From: an uncultured Eubacteriales bacterium
GTDB lineage: Bacteria > Bacillota > Clostridia > Oscillospirales > Acutalibacteraceae
DNA length: 64,000 nucleotides
Reading direction: 5' to 3'
Assembly (NCBI GenBank): GCA_934630515.1
Contig: CAKTVV010000002.1
Coordinates: 124,001-188,000 of the forward strand
The notes under the pieces were generated by a model, which was not told where the DNA came from, made no database searches, and was given only the letters and a program-made list of their open reading frames with translations. A program made the translations under genes and the position numbers. Positions 34,291 to 43,245 of the stretch are shown here, in pieces (position 1 is the first letter of the stretch; each line of letters starts with the position of its first letter).

Positions 34291-37254
34291 TCAGTTTAGA
34301 TAGACTGTCAGCACGCCAAAGGCGCTGTCTGTATGCAGCCATGTTTTGCCGTCCGCCACCGCAAAGCCGGTCTGGGTGCGGATCCCCTCCACGGAATCCG
34401 CCCGGGGCAGCGGCACGCCGTCGCATTCGACACCGACGGCGGCGGCACAGAGCACCGCCCGGTCGAAGCGGTCGCCGGTCGTCGCCACGGTAAAGCCTGC
34501 ATCGGTCTTTTTCACCGAAACGGTGTATTCGGTATCCGGATCTGCATAATACCGCTGCTGCCGGTCGCCGTCAGGCGGCGTGATCAGCAGCGCCGCCACC
34601 GCCTGTGCGTCCTCAAACGGCTCCATCAGCCGGAGCGAGGGCGCCAGCCGCACCGGGATCGCCGTACCCGCCCGCAGGTACACCGGAGAATATTCCCATG
34701 TGACCGGGATCTCCCGGGTCTGACCGCCCGCCTGCACGGAATCGTCAAACAGCCCATACCAGACACCCGCCGGGAAGCTCACCGTCTGGGTCTGGGCATT
34801 TTCCTGCAGCACCGGAGAGACCAGCAGCTCGCCGCAGAACATATACTCCGTCTCGCAGCTGCGCACCGCCGCCTCCTGCGGGAACGCCACCCCCATCGGC
34901 AGGGTCATGGGCGTTCCGATGCGGTGGGAGACGACGGCGCTGCTGTAGATCAGCGGGATCAGGTTTTCCCGCAGCCAGAAATGCCGCCGGAATACCGCCA
35001 CACCCTGCTCGCCGAAGTCCCATGGCTGCTTGGTGGAATCGCCGCCGGTGCGCATCAGCGGCTGGAAAGTGCTGAACTGCAGCCCCCGCAGGAACACCTC
35101 CCGGCTGGGGGTACCGCACAGCCCCGCCAGATCGCCGCCCCATACGGAAAAGCCGCTGCAGGAGATGCTCAGCCCGCACGCCAGCTGCTGCCGCAGCCCG
35201 TCAAAGCTGGCATACTGATCGCCGCACCAGGTACACAGCCATTTCTGGGAGCCGGCGCAGCCGCCCCGGATATAGCAGAGAAAATCGTCCCCCCGCAGGG
35301 AGGTATACAGCTGATGATACGCCTTGGCATACCAGTAGGAGAAGAAGTTGTGCATCCGGTCGCCGCAGAGCCCGTTGGAAAAGGTGGCGTCGATGGGAAC
35401 CAGCTCGGCAAAATCCACCATACCGCCGCACAAGCCCGCCCGAATGCGTTCTCCGTGAATGGCCTCCAGCAGCTCGGCGCTCTTTTTGTTGGGAAAATCG
35501 ATGAAATAAAACGGATCGCCCTGAGGATCGAAAATGCTTTTCGCCAGCGGCAGCTCCCGGGCCGGCACATCGGGAGCCACCTGCTCCCGCACATAGGGCG
35601 GGCAGTCGGCGCAATTCCAGCACAGCATCCGAGTGCCGTATTCCGCTGCCCGGCGGTAGGATTCCATGCTTTTGCCCACGGCGCCCTCGCCGTAGACGGC
35701 GGAGGGGATCGTCCCCAGCTTGCGGTACCCCTCCAGCAGCCCCTCAAATGTGGTCTCATAGGTTTCCCGGGGGGCGCGGTCGTCCGGGCATTTCCAAAAG
35801 CCGTTGGAGCCGCCCGCCTGATAGTGGAATGCCCATTCCGGCGGCAGCAGCTGCCTGCCGGTCAGGTCGGTGTATTTGATGAGGTTTTCCTGCACCGTTC
35901 CCGTCCAGATGTACCAGTCGATATAGCTGTCGTCAAAGCGGGCATACAGCCGGGTCGGATCGGATTTTCCGATGTCCATGACGCCGTTGCAGGTGGTGTT
36001 GAAGAAGATCGAGCAGCCCCGCCCGGTGTGGATCAGGGGAACGTTCTTATAGCCCCTCCACAGATCCAGATTTTCTGCCGTGGGATACCAATGATAGGTG
36101 GGGTCGGTATTCCAGAACGCCACCTGCCGTCCCCGCTGATTCACCCCATTGAACCGCTCGCCGGTGCCGCATACCGTCTCGTCTCCCGTCAGGGGCAGTT
36201 CCAGACTGTATTGCTTCTGCACGCACCGATCCTCGCCGATGCCGATATTCCACTTGTTGATGGCATACAGCAGCTTGCCCCGGGGGGTGTAGATCTCAAA
36301 GCGCCAGAGATTCCCCTCCGACACGAACACCGCCGTGGTGCCGTCGGCGCCCCGAAAGCGATAATCGCTGCTCACCGGCATCTCCAGAGCGCTCTCCGGC
36401 TCAAACACCGCCGTCAGCTCCTCGGGAACCTCCCGGCGGGTACGAGGCTTGCGGGAAGAGATCCGCACGCCGCCTATGGACGGCAGCGACAGATAAAGCG
36501 ACTTGCGCACACCGTAGGCCATGTACTGGATCTCATAGGAATGGCGGTGCCAGACCAGATTCGTCACCGCCGAGGGGGACGTCCAGTCCACCCATTGGGT
36601 CTGGGGACGGGGACCGATGGGGTAGTCCCCGAAGGGATCCTTGCAGTCCTGCTCCTCCTTCCCCTCCGCATACGCAAAGCGCACCTCGTATTCCACCGAC
36701 AGCTCCGTATAGGTATCGACGGAGCTGAGCATGGCCACATTGCGGTTCCAGCAGCCGGCGCCGTCAAAGGTGCGTACCAGCTCCCGCTCCTGTAGGTTAT
36801 AGAATACCTCGAGGGGCAGCTGCGGTCCGACGGAATTGGCCACGTCCGTGAAAAAACGACAGCCGTCAAATCGGCCCGGCTTCCCGTTGATCCGGATGTT
36901 CTCCAGTACGGTTCCGTTGGAGTTGGTACCCAGCAGCAGGTGCCCGCCGGCATAATTGGCCGGCAGCTGCCGGACGGTGATCTGTACGCCGTTCACCAGA
37001 CATTCCACCGTGCCGTGGGCCACATTCACCCGAACATGATTGGCTTTCGTCGGGTCAAAGGGGTGAAAATCGCACCATGGATAGTCAATGTTGTTGGCCA
37101 GGGCAAAGGTGTTGGTGACGTATTGCCCCTTTTCGTCGATCTTATATCCGCACCCCAGCAGCACCGAGCCGTCCCGGCGCGCCCGGGCCGCCGACTGCTC
37201 CAGATCCTGCCGCCCGAAGCTCAGCCACACATACTGTTCTTTCATTATTTGCAT
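34291..37254 (-). CDS. Cytoplasmic GH31 glycosidase with rearranged LamG-like N-terminus
   Basis: 987 residues, no signal peptide. The catalytic part (about 245-900) is a clear paralogue of the surface GH31 next door: LYLSLPSIGGVRISS, VCGTGERFNGVNQRG, nucleophile candidate Asp614 in GGMVDFAELVPIDATFSNG, acid/base candidate Asp679 in WCGDQYASFDG. Residues 1-135 resemble the C-terminal half of the LamG-like repeats of the 1280-residue protein (ANHVRVNVAHGTVECLVNG, NYAGGHLLLGTNSNGTV). Residues about 140-210 resemble the N-terminal half (LVRTFDGAGCWNRNVAMLSS, TYTELSVEYEV). It starts in mid-domain with a good RBS (GGAAGGA). It probably processes imported oligosaccharides. Confidence 0.82.
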   Translation of the reverse strand: MQIMKEQYVWLSFGRQDLEQSAARARRDGSVLLGCGYKIDEKGQYVTNTFALANNIDYPWCDFHPFDPTKANHVRVNVAHGTVECLVNGVQITVRQLPANYAGGHLLLGTNSNGTVLENIRINGKPGRFDGCRFFTDVANSVGPQLPLEVFYNLQERELVRTFDGAGCWNRNVAMLSSVDTYTELSVEYEVRFAYAEGKEEQDCKDPFGDYPIGPRPQTQWVDWTSPSAVTNLVWHRHSYEIQYMAYGVRKSLYLSLPSIGGVRISSRKPRTRREVPEELTAVFEPESALEMPVSSDYRFRGADGTTAVFVSEGNLWRFEIYTPRGKLLYAINKWNIGIGEDRCVQKQYSLELPLTGDETVCGTGERFNGVNQRGRQVAFWNTDPTYHWYPTAENLDLWRGYKNVPLIHTGRGCSIFFNTTCNGVMDIGKSDPTRLYARFDDSYIDWYIWTGTVQENLIKYTDLTGRQLLPPEWAFHYQAGGSNGFWKCPDDRAPRETYETTFEGLLEGYRKLGTIPSAVYGEGAVGKSMESYRRAAEYGTRMLCWNCADCPPYVREQVAPDVPARELPLAKSIFDPQGDPFYFIDFPNKKSAELLEAIHGERIRAGLCGGMVDFAELVPIDATFSNGLCGDRMHNFFSYWYAKAYHQLYTSLRGDDFLCYIRGGCAGSQKWLCTWCGDQYASFDGLRQQLACGLSISCSGFSVWGGDLAGLCGTPSREVFLRGLQFSTFQPLMRTGGDSTKQPWDFGEQGVAVFRRHFWLRENLIPLIYSSAVVSHRIGTPMTLPMGVAFPQEAAVRSCETEYMFCGELLVSPVLQENAQTQTVSFPAGVWYGLFDDSVQAGGQTREIPVTWEYSPVYLRAGTAIPVRLAPSLRLMEPFEDAQAVAALLITPPDGDRQQRYYADPDTEYTVSVKKTDAGFTVATTGDRFDRAVLCAAAVGVECDGVPLPRADSVEGIRTQTGFAVADGKTWLHTDSAFGVLTVYLN

Positions 37255-37273
37255 ACACGTGTTCCTTCCGCTC

Positions 37274-37307
37274 CCCGGCGCACCGCTTTTTTCGACGGTG
37301 CGCCGGG
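37274..37307. other. Intercistronic hairpin after the lipoprotein gene
   Basis: A perfect 12-bp stem CCCGGCGCACCG / CGGTGCGCCGGG lies ten bases after the binding-protein stop; no T-run follows on the minus strand. It is more likely an mRNA-stabilising or attenuating element than a full terminator. Confidence 0.55.
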
Positions 37308-37316
37308 TCGGTTCAT

Positions 37317-38951
37317 TTATCGGTTGGCCTGATCAAACTGCTTTTGTACATCCGCCAGCTTTTTCTCGAAATCGCTCCAGGCTTTGGCCACCTTCGTGTT
37401 GCAGGAGCTGATCGCCTGATTGACCGTCTGCTCCACCAGACTGTCGGCGCCGCTGGCCGCCTTATAGAGGCTGTTGTAGGTGCCGGAGGTCACGTTGTTC
37501 CAGTCCGGCACGATCTTCACAAAGTCATACCGATAGCAGTTGCCGATATTCTCCTGCAGATAGGCTGCCACCGGCTCCGCCTTGACCCCGGGCAGGCTCT
37601 TGAACTTCTCGATGACCTTGGGGTTGGTGGTGGTGGGATAGTAGAAGGACGCCTGCAGCGAATATTTGCCCTTGTTGGCATCGTCATACATGGACAGGCG
37701 GGCGATGTTGCCCTCGGTGCTGTAGGTGGTGTAGCGCAGCAGCTGGAACGCCGCCTCCTTATCCTTGCAGGAGCTGGTCATGAAGGAGTGATCCACATGG
37801 TAGGGCATTCTCCCCTTGACCGCCTGCGGGCAGGTCCACATGATCCAGTTGAAGTTGGTCACCGTCTCCCGCTTGTTCTTGTATTCCCAGGTGCCTAAGC
37901 CATGGAACAGGGTCAGACCCTTGTGATACGCCACCCAGCCGTCTGCCCAGCCGCCGGTGCCGAACTTTTTCGTATAATCGCTGCCGGAGCCGCTCTTGAG
38001 GGCGTTTGCCTCCAGCCCGGGAACGCTGCGCAGCACCTTGAGCGCCTTGATGGAGTCAATGGTGCCCTTAGCGCTGAAGTTTTTGGTCTGCTGGTTATAG
38101 CCATACAGGGACGAGGTACCGTCATAGCAGTTGGCAAACAGGGAATAGAGCGCTCCCATATCCTCCTGCGCCGAATACTTATCCGTGGTGGCCTTGCGGC
38201 AATACTCCTCAAAATCCTTGACCGTCCAATCCAGCGCCGGTTTATTCAGGTTCAGTGCATTCAGCACGTCCGTGTTGAGCTGGAAGGTCTCGAAATGCGC
38301 CTGCAGGGGCAGCGCATACAGCTTGCCGCCGTAGGTGTAGTCGCTTTTCAGGTTGTTGGGCACATACTGCCGATAATCGGAATCGTTTTTCACAAACTCA
38401 TCCAGCGGGTGCACCCAGCCCTGCAGCAGATAGGTGGGAATGGGTCCGGCATCGTTGAACACGATATCCGGCATGGTGCCGGAGGCGGCACGGGTGGACA
38501 GAAATTCGGTGGCTGCGTCGGCGCCGGAATGGGCGAAATAATCGAACTTCAGCTTGACATTCGGATAGACCTTCTTGAAGCTGTCAAACAGCGCCTGATA
38601 GTCGCACACACGGGCGGTATCGATGGACACGGTGACGGTGCCCTTGACGTTATAGTTGGCGTTCTTATCCTCGCCGGCGCCGTCCACCACCAGCTCGCCC
38701 TGCTTATGGGAGTCGGAGGGCGCCGTCACGCCGCTGTCGCCCTTTTTCCCGCCGTTCGATTTGGTGGTGGTCGCCTTGCCGGAGGAATCCTTATCGGAGT
38801 CCGCTCCGCTGGTGGCGGCATCCTTATCGCCCCCGGTTCCCTCAATGGTGGAGAAGTAGGATTCCCACACCTCTCCGTCATTCTTTGAGCAGCCGGCAAA
38901 TACAGTAACCATCATCAAAACCGCTGCCAGCAGACACAGTGTTCTTTTCAT
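37317..38951 (-). CDS. Carbohydrate ABC solute-binding lipoprotein
   Basis: 544 residues. Lipobox FAGC (Cys21), then a Ser/Asp/Lys-rich spacer (about 25-95) and a family 1 solute-binding fold (GTVTVSIDTARVCDYQALFDSF, GTMPDIVFNDAGPIPTYLLQ, KLYALPLQAHFETFQLN). Conserved C-lobe phrases include ADGWVAYHKGLTLFHGLGTWEY. Second binding protein in this operon, so it presumably serves permease pair 2 or shares pair 1. It lies 22 bases after the LamG-repeat gene. Confidence 0.92.
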   Translation of the reverse strand: MKRTLCLLAAVLMMVTVFAGCSKNDGEVWESYFSTIEGTGGDKDAATSGADSDKDSSGKATTTKSNGGKKGDSGVTAPSDSHKQGELVVDGAGEDKNANYNVKGTVTVSIDTARVCDYQALFDSFKKVYPNVKLKFDYFAHSGADAATEFLSTRAASGTMPDIVFNDAGPIPTYLLQGWVHPLDEFVKNDSDYRQYVPNNLKSDYTYGGKLYALPLQAHFETFQLNTDVLNALNLNKPALDWTVKDFEEYCRKATTDKYSAQEDMGALYSLFANCYDGTSSLYGYNQQTKNFSAKGTIDSIKALKVLRSVPGLEANALKSGSGSDYTKKFGTGGWADGWVAYHKGLTLFHGLGTWEYKNKRETVTNFNWIMWTCPQAVKGRMPYHVDHSFMTSSCKDKEAAFQLLRYTTYSTEGNIARLSMYDDANKGKYSLQASFYYPTTTNPKVIEKFKSLPGVKAEPVAAYLQENIGNCYRYDFVKIVPDWNNVTSGTYNSLYKAASGADSLVEQTVNQAISSCNTKVAKAWSDFEKKLADVQKQFDQANR

Positions 38952-38973
38952 TGTAAGCCCTCCTTACTGCACT

Positions 38974-41900
38974 TTAACGCACCGGAATCGGTGTATACTC
39001 ATATACGGTGTCCGTTTCTTTTCTCCGCTGGGAGAAATCGAAATAGGCGTCCTCGGCGGTCGGCTGCCAGCCGTCATCCTTGTAATCGGGGTCGTAATAA
39101 TCTTCTTCCTGATCCAGCAAAGTCACCATAGGCAAACCAAACTTCACGCCTGCCGCATTGGAGGCGAAGTAGATGTACCCGCCCTTATACTTGGAATTGA
39201 CCGCCTCGGTGAACAGATAGCCGTCCATCCAGATGGTGAAATAATTGTCCTCGCAGCGGACCCGCAGGGTGTGGGTGCCGCCGGTCTTCCAGGAACCCGC
39301 CCCCAGTGCCTCATTCATTTGATTCAACACCGGCTTGCCGTTATACCAGTTGAGGGTCTTCGGATCCAGAATACCGCCGCCGGAATGGATCAGGAACGCC
39401 TTTTGCCCCTCCTCTGCCAGCCAGGACTTACCCGGAGCGCTGGCGCCGAAGCCGACCAGGCAGGAGAAATCGTCCATATTGGAAAGCGCCGTGTATTCCA
39501 CCGTCATATCAAAGTTCTTATACTTGGCTTTCTTGTAGTACAGCACCGACAGATCCTCAAAGGTGCTGTCGCTGGGCTTGGAATCCTTGCCGTCCTTGCG
39601 GGAGAGCATCAGCCCGTCCGCCGTCACCGACCATTTGTCCTCCAGCGTCACCGGCTGCAGATCTTCTTTGGTCAGCCGATCGGTATAATATGCCTCATAG
39701 GCAGCCGTATCGGTCAGATCCTTGACGGTAGGTGCACCGAACTGCACGCTGCCGGCGTTGGCGGCAAAATAGATATAGCCGCCGGTATAATCGGGGTTGG
39801 AGCCGGTGCAGACCTGATACCCGTCGATCCATAAGGTATAGGACTGTCCGCTGACCTTCACATGCAGGGTGTGGACGCCCGCTGCTTTCCATGTGCCTGC
39901 GCCCTGCGCCGCATTGGTCTGATCCGAAGCGGCTTTGCCGTTGTTGAGCCACGCCTTGTTCTTGGCATTGAGGAACAGGCCGCCGGCGTGAATGATGAAT
40001 GCGGTATCGCTCTTGTTGTCCGCTGCCTGCCAGCTTTTCCCGATCTCGCCGCCAAAGCCGAAGAACGTCACCCAATCGCTGTAACCGGAGGTGGTAGCAT
40101 ATTCCACGGTCATATCAAAGCTCTGGTAAGTGCGCACATTATAGTACAGCACCGCCATGGTGGAATCCACATCCTCGCCCCAGGTGCAGCCGTCAAAATT
40201 CCGCTGCGCCCGTCCCTTGGAATTGATGGACCAGCGCTTGGAGAAATCCTCCTGCGCATAGGCTGCCGTGCCGGCGGCGGCGCCCTTCATGCTGCTTGTG
40301 TAATAGGGGGTGAACACGGACGTATCCAGCAGCTGCACCGCCTCGATCCTGTTGAAGGATATGCCGGCGGCGCTGGCGCCCACATAGATGCGCCCGCCTG
40401 TATATTGATCGTTCTGACCGGCGGCGACGGTGTAGCCGTCGATGATCACGGTAAAGGCGGTGCCGACCATACGGATATGCAGCGTGTGCATCCCGGTGGG
40501 ATCCCATGCCTTGCCGGCTGCCTCGGTCTGCGCCTTGGCGGACGCCGTCTCATACAGCTCGCCGGTCTTGACATTCATCACCTTGCCGTCGCCGTTGACG
40601 CCGAACACCGTATCTCCGGCGGTATCCATCCAAGTGACGCCAGTCTCGGCGCCGATGCCGAAATAGGTCACATACCGGTCGCTGCCGTCGGTGGCGTACC
40701 GGGCGGTCATGCTCACGTTGGCATAGCTGCCGGTGGTGTAATAGAAGATCGCCACGTTGCTGCCGGTATCCCCATCCTTATCCGTCACCCGGGTCAGACA
40801 GGTGTCAAAATTGGTCTTTTTCCAGTAACGGCTGAGATCCTGCTCGGGGAAGAACTGGGAGCCGACCACCGTATTGGTGTGATAGGGCTTCCACTCGCTG
40901 GTATCCAGCGCATTCAGCTTTTTCACCGTCAGGTCCTTCAGCATCACGCCGTCTGCCCGGGCGGCAAACCACACGCAGCCGCCCTCGTAGCTTTCGCTGA
41001 GGGTGAACTCCGCCACGGTATAGCCGTCGATGGTCGCCTTGACCTTGCGAGAATCCACCGTCACCTGCAGCGTGTGCAGTGCGGCGGCGTCATAGGTCTT
41101 GCCCGCCGCCTTGGCCTGCGCCGCCGCCGTCTTGTCCCCGGCGGTGACCCAGCTCTCGTTTTTGGCGTTCAGGACCGCCCCCGCCGCATGGAGCAGATAC
41201 CCCACGGCGCCGGTGTCCGACAGATTGCCGCCCGGCTGACCGCCGAAGCCGAACGCTGCCAGCCCGGTCGATGCGTAGTCGGACGGGGCGGAATACTGCA
41301 CCGTCAGCTCGAGATCCCGGTACACATCGGTGTTGTCCACCAGCAGCGCATACGCCTGATTGGTCAAGTAACGGCTCACGGGATAGCCCAGCTCGTTCAG
41401 CTCCCAGTGCGCCGTGAAGCCGGTCTGCTGGGGTTTTTGGACGCCGAGCATGGTCGGTGCATAGTAGGAGGTAAAGTGGTCAAAGCTCTTGAGCTTTCGG
41501 GTGGACAGAGCGCCGAAGGAGACCCCGGCTGTGCCGGAGCCGATGAACAGAGCGCCCTCGGTGTACGTCTCCGCCATGCCGGTATACACCCGATAGCCGT
41601 CCACGGAGATCGTGCAGCCCTGCTCCAGCATCCGCACGACGACCTCATGCGCCGCCTCCCGATCCCAGACGTCACTGCCCCCAGCCGCCTCTGCCAGCTG
41701 GCGGGCGCTCCGGGCGGACAGCTGCTCGCCGCTCACGGCGTCGTACACCGCTCCGTCCGCATCCAGCGTAAAGGCGCCGGCGCCCTCGGTCAGGCGCCAA
41801 TTCCGCCCGTCCGTGCCGCCGAAGCCGATCAGCGCCCGGGACCGGTCATCGGCGGGATGGGTCACCTGCACCCGGGTCTCGAAATTCCGGTAGATCCCGG

Positions 41901-42816
41901 CGGTGGAGAACAGCGCCGCCATATGGGTGTTGCCGTCCCCCAGCGATGCCGCATCCTTTGCCGTCCGCACCAGCCGGGAACCGTCGTCGCTCAGCTGCCA
42001 GTAATCGGTCAGCTCCACCGCCTGCAATTCCTCGCTGTCCGTCACGCTGTCGGTATAGTAAGCGGTGAACGCATCCGGCTCCACCACAGGGGCAAGCGCC
42101 TGCACCTCGGGCACGCCGAACTGCACCGACAGCGCATTGGCGGCAAAATAGATGTAGCCGCCCTCGTAATCCGGATTGCTGCCGCTGGTCAGCTCATAGC
42201 CGTCGATCCAGACCTTAAAGCTGACCCCATTCACCCGCAGCCGCAGCGTATGTACCCCCTCGGCATTCCAGGTGCCGCCGGCGTTTCGGACCTGATCCGA
42301 CACGGCGTTCCCCGCATACCAGCCCTTGGTTTTGGCGTTGAGCAGCAAGCCGCCGGGATGAAGGATAAAGGCGGTATCCCCTTTGCTGTCCGCATCCATC
42401 CAACTGCGTCCCATGGTGGCACCAAAGCCGAAGAACGCCACCCAGTCGCTATATCCCTTTGTGGTGGCATATTCCACGGTCATGTCGAAGCTCTCATAGG
42501 TGCGGGGGTTGTAATACAGGACCGCCATGGTCTTGTCCACATCCTCGCCCCAGGTGCAGCCCTGATCGTTGCGCCGGGCACGCCCGTCGGCATTCACCGT
42601 CCACCGGGCGGAGAGCTCCTCCTTGACGAAAGCAGCCGTGCCGTCCGCCGCCCCCTTCATACTGTCCGTATAATAGGCGGTAAACGCCTGCGCCGGAGTC
42701 TGCCCCTGAGCAAGGGCAAATCCGCCGCCGACCGATACGGCTGTCAGCAGCAGCGCCGCCGCCGCCAACCAGCAGACCCATTTTCTGAAAGGCTCCGTGC
42801 GTTCGGATCGTTTCAT
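38974..42816 (-). CDS. Secreted protein of six LamG-like repeats
   Basis: 1280 residues. Signal peptide 1-37 (WLAAAALLLTAVSVGGGFAL), then six tandem domains of about 200 residues. Each begins YYTDSM or similar, continues LSARWTVNADGRARRNDQG and FDMTVEYATT, and closes with VHTLRLRVNG, WIDGY and YEGGYIYFAANALSVQFG. The fold resembles laminin-G/DUF1080-type beta-sandwiches, often glycan-binding. Repeats 1 and 5 are the most alike; repeats 2-4 have diverged. No catalytic motif, wall anchor or dockerin is seen; the C-terminus ends after a short acidic/aromatic tail. First gene of the 22.5 kb unit, so probably the extracellular glycan-binding component. Confidence 0.8.
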   Translation of the reverse strand: MKRSERTEPFRKWVCWLAAAALLLTAVSVGGGFALAQGQTPAQAFTAYYTDSMKGAADGTAAFVKEELSARWTVNADGRARRNDQGCTWGEDVDKTMAVLYYNPRTYESFDMTVEYATTKGYSDWVAFFGFGATMGRSWMDADSKGDTAFILHPGGLLLNAKTKGWYAGNAVSDQVRNAGGTWNAEGVHTLRLRVNGVSFKVWIDGYELTSGSNPDYEGGYIYFAANALSVQFGVPEVQALAPVVEPDAFTAYYTDSVTDSEELQAVELTDYWQLSDDGSRLVRTAKDAASLGDGNTHMAALFSTAGIYRNFETRVQVTHPADDRSRALIGFGGTDGRNWRLTEGAGAFTLDADGAVYDAVSGEQLSARSARQLAEAAGGSDVWDREAAHEVVVRMLEQGCTISVDGYRVYTGMAETYTEGALFIGSGTAGVSFGALSTRKLKSFDHFTSYYAPTMLGVQKPQQTGFTAHWELNELGYPVSRYLTNQAYALLVDNTDVYRDLELTVQYSAPSDYASTGLAAFGFGGQPGGNLSDTGAVGYLLHAAGAVLNAKNESWVTAGDKTAAAQAKAAGKTYDAAALHTLQVTVDSRKVKATIDGYTVAEFTLSESYEGGCVWFAARADGVMLKDLTVKKLNALDTSEWKPYHTNTVVGSQFFPEQDLSRYWKKTNFDTCLTRVTDKDGDTGSNVAIFYYTTGSYANVSMTARYATDGSDRYVTYFGIGAETGVTWMDTAGDTVFGVNGDGKVMNVKTGELYETASAKAQTEAAGKAWDPTGMHTLHIRMVGTAFTVIIDGYTVAAGQNDQYTGGRIYVGASAAGISFNRIEAVQLLDTSVFTPYYTSSMKGAAAGTAAYAQEDFSKRWSINSKGRAQRNFDGCTWGEDVDSTMAVLYYNVRTYQSFDMTVEYATTSGYSDWVTFFGFGGEIGKSWQAADNKSDTAFIIHAGGLFLNAKNKAWLNNGKAASDQTNAAQGAGTWKAAGVHTLHVKVSGQSYTLWIDGYQVCTGSNPDYTGGYIYFAANAGSVQFGAPTVKDLTDTAAYEAYYTDRLTKEDLQPVTLEDKWSVTADGLMLSRKDGKDSKPSDSTFEDLSVLYYKKAKYKNFDMTVEYTALSNMDDFSCLVGFGASAPGKSWLAEEGQKAFLIHSGGGILDPKTLNWYNGKPVLNQMNEALGAGSWKTGGTHTLRVRCEDNYFTIWMDGYLFTEAVNSKYKGGYIYFASNAAGVKFGLPMVTLLDQEEDYYDPDYKDDGWQPTAEDAYFDFSQRRKETDTVYEYTPIPVR
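39700..40320 (-). repeat. LamG-like repeat 5, near-copy of repeat 1 of the dockerin protein
   Basis: Encodes FTPYYTSSMKGAAAGTAAYA through NAGSVQFGAPTVKDL. It is almost the same protein sequence as 44630-45250, in direct orientation about 4.9 kb away, with long identical DNA stretches. A substrate for homologous recombination. Confidence 0.8.
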
Positions 42817-43188
42817 ACCGTTCCATCTCCTTTATGCGTAACTTGGGCAAAAACCCTATTCCGACCATTCTATGGACATTGTACCACATCCCATAGGCCA
42901 TTCCTATACACAAACTGGGTGAGCATATAGACGATTTGACACAAATCCATCCGATGGGTTCCGGCGCAGAGCCGCCGGTTTTCGATCAAAGCCCATGAAA
43001 TCGCCCGGTCATTCCCGGGATTTTTGCACCGTTTCGTAGGAAAACGCACAAAAACGGCGATTTTGCTCTCCGGTGCAATTACAGGGGATATTCAAATTCC
43101 GTCCGTGTTCCGGTGCACAGAACCACTGTGCTGCGCTTATCCTCGGCTCTGCTTTTTCGCCGGGCAGATTGCGGGCTTCCTATCCGAG
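42817..43188 (-). promoter_or_regulatory. Upstream region of the 22.5 kb operon
   Basis: The RBS AAGGAG lies twelve bases from the ATG, in the block GGAGATGGAACGGTATGAA shared with the dockerin gene. A -10-like TACAAT is at 42883-42878 and TATAGG at 42908-42903; neither has a good -35, which suggests activator dependence. The motif described at 42924-42935 lies upstream. Nothing was recognised from 42960 to 43188. Confidence 0.5.
42924..42935 (-). promoter_or_regulatory. Shared upstream motif, copy 1 (CATATAGACGAT on plus)
   Basis: Same 12-base element, with one or two changes, as at 45471-45482 and 55147-55158. Forty bases lie between it and the TACAAT -10 candidate. Confidence 0.5.
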
Positions 43189-43238
43189 AAAAAAACAAAC
43201 AAGCCGGCGCATAGAAATACCTCTATACGCCGACTTGT
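43189..43238 (-). terminator. Terminator of the SGNH-dockerin gene
   Basis: A 17-bp stem with two wobble pairs (ACAAGTCGGCGTATAGA / TCTATGCGCCGGCTTGT) is followed by TTGTTTTTTT, seven bases after the stop at 43246. Confidence 0.93.
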
Positions 43239-43245
43239 CGTGAAC

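Noticed and set aside
39862..42930. A roughly 1000-codon frame antisense to the LamG-repeat protein.
   Set aside because: It mirrors the repeats of the sense gene and has no start signals of its own.
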